DNA from: Anaerolineales bacterium
GTDB lineage: Bacteria > Chloroflexota > Anaerolineae > Anaerolineales > UBA11858
Assembly (NCBI GenBank): GCA_015485245.1
Contig: WFTY01000375.1
Span: 1 to 6,554 of the forward strand
Length of the DNA: 6,554 nucleotides
Reading direction: 5' to 3'
Below the pieces are notes generated by a model that worked only from the letters and a program-made list of their open reading frames with translations, made no database searches and had not been told where the DNA came from. The position numbers and the translations under genes are program-made. Shown piece by piece: positions 4,710 through 6,554 of this stretch (its first letter is position 1; the number at the start of each line of letters is the position of its first letter).

Positions 4710-6554
4710 TCAACGGTCTGTTAAACGCACTTGCACCGGATGGGTGCTGCGCACTCCCAGGCTAACGCCGCCGGGGCCGAAGCCGTTGACCACCTTCAGC
4801 AACACCAGATTGCGTCCCGGCTGCAAAGTCACCTGCACCTCGTCCTGGGCCCAACGCAACGCCCGGGTGCCGGCGAAGCGATGCACCTGGCGACCGTTGA
4901 GCCACACTTTGCACGAGTCGTCACTTCCCACCAGCAGCGTGGCGTTTTGCCGCTGCGGGCTTTCCAGCCACACGGCGAAGTAGTTGACCACCTGCTGGCC
5001 GCGAAATCCCTGGGCGCGGTTCCAAGCCACTGTGTCCACCGCCAGATGACCCTGATAAGGCCGGGCCAGCACGGTTTGCCAGGCCAGTTCGCGCCGATCC
5101 AGGCCGCGAAAACGCCGCCGCAGGTCGATCCGGCCGGGCGAGCGTTCCGGGGGAAAAGGCACATCCAACGCGTCGTCGCGCCGCTGGGGCCAGGGGCCCA
5201 CGGCCAGAAAACGGTCCACTTCCACCTCGCTTTGCGTGAGAGTTTCCAGGAACGCCAGCAGGTCCGCCGCGTCCTGGGCCGAAAGGTCCTGAAGCACCAG
5301 CTCCGGCATCATGCTGCGCGGCTGGCGTTCCAGGCGTTCCAGCTCGCCTGCCGGGATGCGGATCAGGCGGTCGTTGGCATCACGAAGGACAATCTCCCGG
5401 TCGGTCCGCTGCACCAGAAAGCCTGCGTGGAGGTGGCCCGAGGCGGTTTCAGCCAGATAGACGTAATACTCCGGGGCGATGGCCTTGGAGGGCTGGAGGA
5501 TGGTTTCCAGCAGCCCGCGGCGGTCGTATTTTTTGCCAATCTGGCTCAGGTTGGGTCCCAGGGTACCGCCGCGTCCGTGGACGCGATGGCACTTCTGGCA
5601 CTGGGCCGCCGAGCTTTCGAAAAAGATTCGCTCCCCACGGCGGGGATCTCCTCGCAGGGCGAGGATTTTCTCCGGGTCGATTGCCTGGCCCAGCTTGCGC
5701 GGCCGCAGCTCCGGAGGCAGGTAGTCCTGATAGAGCATGCGCACGTTGGCGTCCGGATGTTTGACCGCCAGACGCAGCACCTGAGCTTTCAATCCGGAGG
5801 GCAACTGGTCCTTGCGCAGCAGTTGCAACAGGGCTAGCGCGCCGCCGGTGCTCTGCATCAGCCCTTGCAGCACTTGCCGCCGAACTTCGGTGGGAAGTTT
5901 GTCGTTCAGGAGCAGTTGCCGCAGGCTGCGGGTGTCTTGCAGGGCCAGCAGTCCCCGCAGGGCCAGGCGACGCAGCTCGGGCGAATCCCCTTGCGCCCAG
6001 CGCAGCAACACCGCGGCGGCGTCGTGTTGCCGCACTTCCACCAGCACGTCCAGGGCTTTTTCCCGCACCGGCTGGGCGGCGTTTGGCGAGGCAATCAGCC
6101 GTTCCACCGCGGGCATGAGTTTTTGTAGCTTGAGCGCGCGGACCACTTCCAGAGCCTCGGCAGCCAGGTCCGGGTCATCCAGGAGCTTCCCCAGGACCTG
6201 GGCCAGACGAGCGTGCTGTTGCAGGCTTTTCCACGGCCCGGCCAGCTTGACCGCCAGGCGATCCAGCACGGCCCGGCGTTGTTCCACGGGCAGTTGTCCG
6301 GTCAGAAGTTGTTCCAGCAGCACGCGTCCCAGCTCCGGCGAATCGTCGTAAGCGGTGGCCATCACCAGGCGATCGACCTGGGCCGGGGTGAGCTTCCGGC
6401 GGTGGGCCACCTGCTGGAGCAACCGCGCCGCCCGGGCGCGGTCCAGCCCCCAAAAGAGTTCGTACCGGGCCAGGACCCGCTCGGGGTTGCGGGCCAGGTG
6501 TTCGAACAGTTCTTTTTCCCGACCTCGGGCGGCAATCAACAGGGCTTCCAGTTC
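4710..6554 (-). CDS. HEAT-repeat, CxxCH haem-binding protein with C-terminal beta domain (5' end missing)
   Basis: The frame is open to the right edge (615 codons visible), so the N terminus lies outside. Numbering from codon 6539: residues about 1-275 are helical pairs of HEAT type (for example VREKALDVLVEVRQHDAAAV, ELRRLALRGLLALQD). Residues 290-435 form the c-type haem domain: GDPRRGERIFF, C314-QK-C317-H318, GGTLGPNLSQIGKKYDR, ILQPSKAIAPEY, and SMMPE with M411 as probable axial haem ligand. This matches the Pirellula/Verrucomicrobium-type putative haem-binding domain (TIGR02603). Residues about 440-609 form a beta-rich domain with LLVGSDDSCKVWLNGRQVH and NLVLLKVVNGFGPGG, like sugar-binding jelly-roll domains. 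Such proteins usually carry an N-terminal PQQ-dehydrogenase-like propeller and are exported; their substrate is unknown, probably a sugar or polysaccharide product. Codon use and high GC mark this as native chromosome, unlike the genes to its left. Confidence 0.9.
   Translation of the reverse strand, partial: ELEALLIAARGREKELFEHLARNPERVLARYELFWGLDRARAARLLQQVAHRRKLTPAQVDRLVMATAYDDSPELGRVLLEQLLTGQLPVEQRRAVLDRLAVKLAGPWKSLQQHARLAQVLGKLLDDPDLAAEALEVVRALKLQKLMPAVERLIASPNAAQPVREKALDVLVEVRQHDAAAVLLRWAQGDSPELRRLALRGLLALQDTRSLRQLLLNDKLPTEVRRQVLQGLMQSTGGALALLQLLRKDQLPSGLKAQVLRLAVKHPDANVRMLYQDYLPPELRPRKLGQAIDPEKILALRGDPRRGERIFFESSAAQCQKCHRVHGRGGTLGPNLSQIGKKYDRRGLLETILQPSKAIAPEYYVYLAETASGHLHAGFLVQRTDREIVLRDANDRLIRIPAGELERLERQPRSMMPELVLQDLSAQDAADLLAFLETLTQSEVEVDRFLAVGPWPQRRDDALDVPFPPERSPGRIDLRRRFRGLDRRELAWQTVLARPYQGHLAVDTVAWNRAQGFRGQQVVNYFAVWLESPQRQNATLLVGSDDSCKVWLNGRQVHRFAGTRALRWAQDEVQVTLQPGRNLVLLKVVNGFGPGGVSLGVRSTHPVQVRLTDR

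Noticed and set aside
4731..5837. A 368-codon plus-strand frame opposite the haem-binding protein
   Set aside because: It is antisense to a gene with clear haem-domain motifs. Its product is a low-complexity H/Q/L-rich sequence with no domain, as expected from a high-GC shadow frame.

Overview
The window looks like chromosomal DNA of a planctomycete or a close PVC relative. The main evidence is the right-hand gene: a HEAT-repeat protein followed by a CxxCH haem-binding domain of the type found mainly in Planctomycetes and Verrucomicrobia, then a sugar-binding-like beta domain. GC content is high in that gene (42 of 60 bases in 6241-6300) and in the Rhs core repeats (37 of 60 in 2341-2400). 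It is clearly lower in the other small genes and toxin tails (21 of 60 in 4141-4200, 26 of 60 in 1321-1380, 24 of 60 in 781-840). All genes I can support lie on the minus strand, so transcription runs from right to left.

In transcription order: (1) 6554-4710, the C-terminal part of the haem-binding protein, cut by the right edge. (2) 4709-4283, a spacer with no convincing gene. (3) 4282-3647 and 3524-2877, two tandem paralogues of 211 and 215 aa, each with two CxxC pairs, best read as orphan immunity-type proteins. (4) 2824-1217, a 5'-truncated Rhs core, a hydrophobic pretoxin region and a C-terminal nuclease-like toxin domain with a DVYTP motif. (5) 1153-839, a 104-aa protein with CxCG and CxxCG motifs and a strong ribosome binding site, the likely immunity partner of that toxin. 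(6) 750-1, a second truncated Rhs core, nearly identical to the first, joined to an unrelated tail that leaves through the left edge.

Together items 3 to 6 look like the downstream end of a polymorphic-toxin locus. Displaced Rhs C-terminal cassettes, each a stretch of core plus a variable toxin plus its immunity gene, sit in series behind a full-length rhs gene that is not in this window. Both Rhs fragments have an in-frame stop just upstream and no ATG or GTG start. They therefore look silent or barely expressed as they stand, while the immunity gene has its own translation start. This fits a reservoir from which toxin tips could be recombined into a complete rhs gene through the shared core, but the sequence alone does not prove that. 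No RNA genes, CRISPR arrays, insertion sequences or clear rho-independent terminators were seen.
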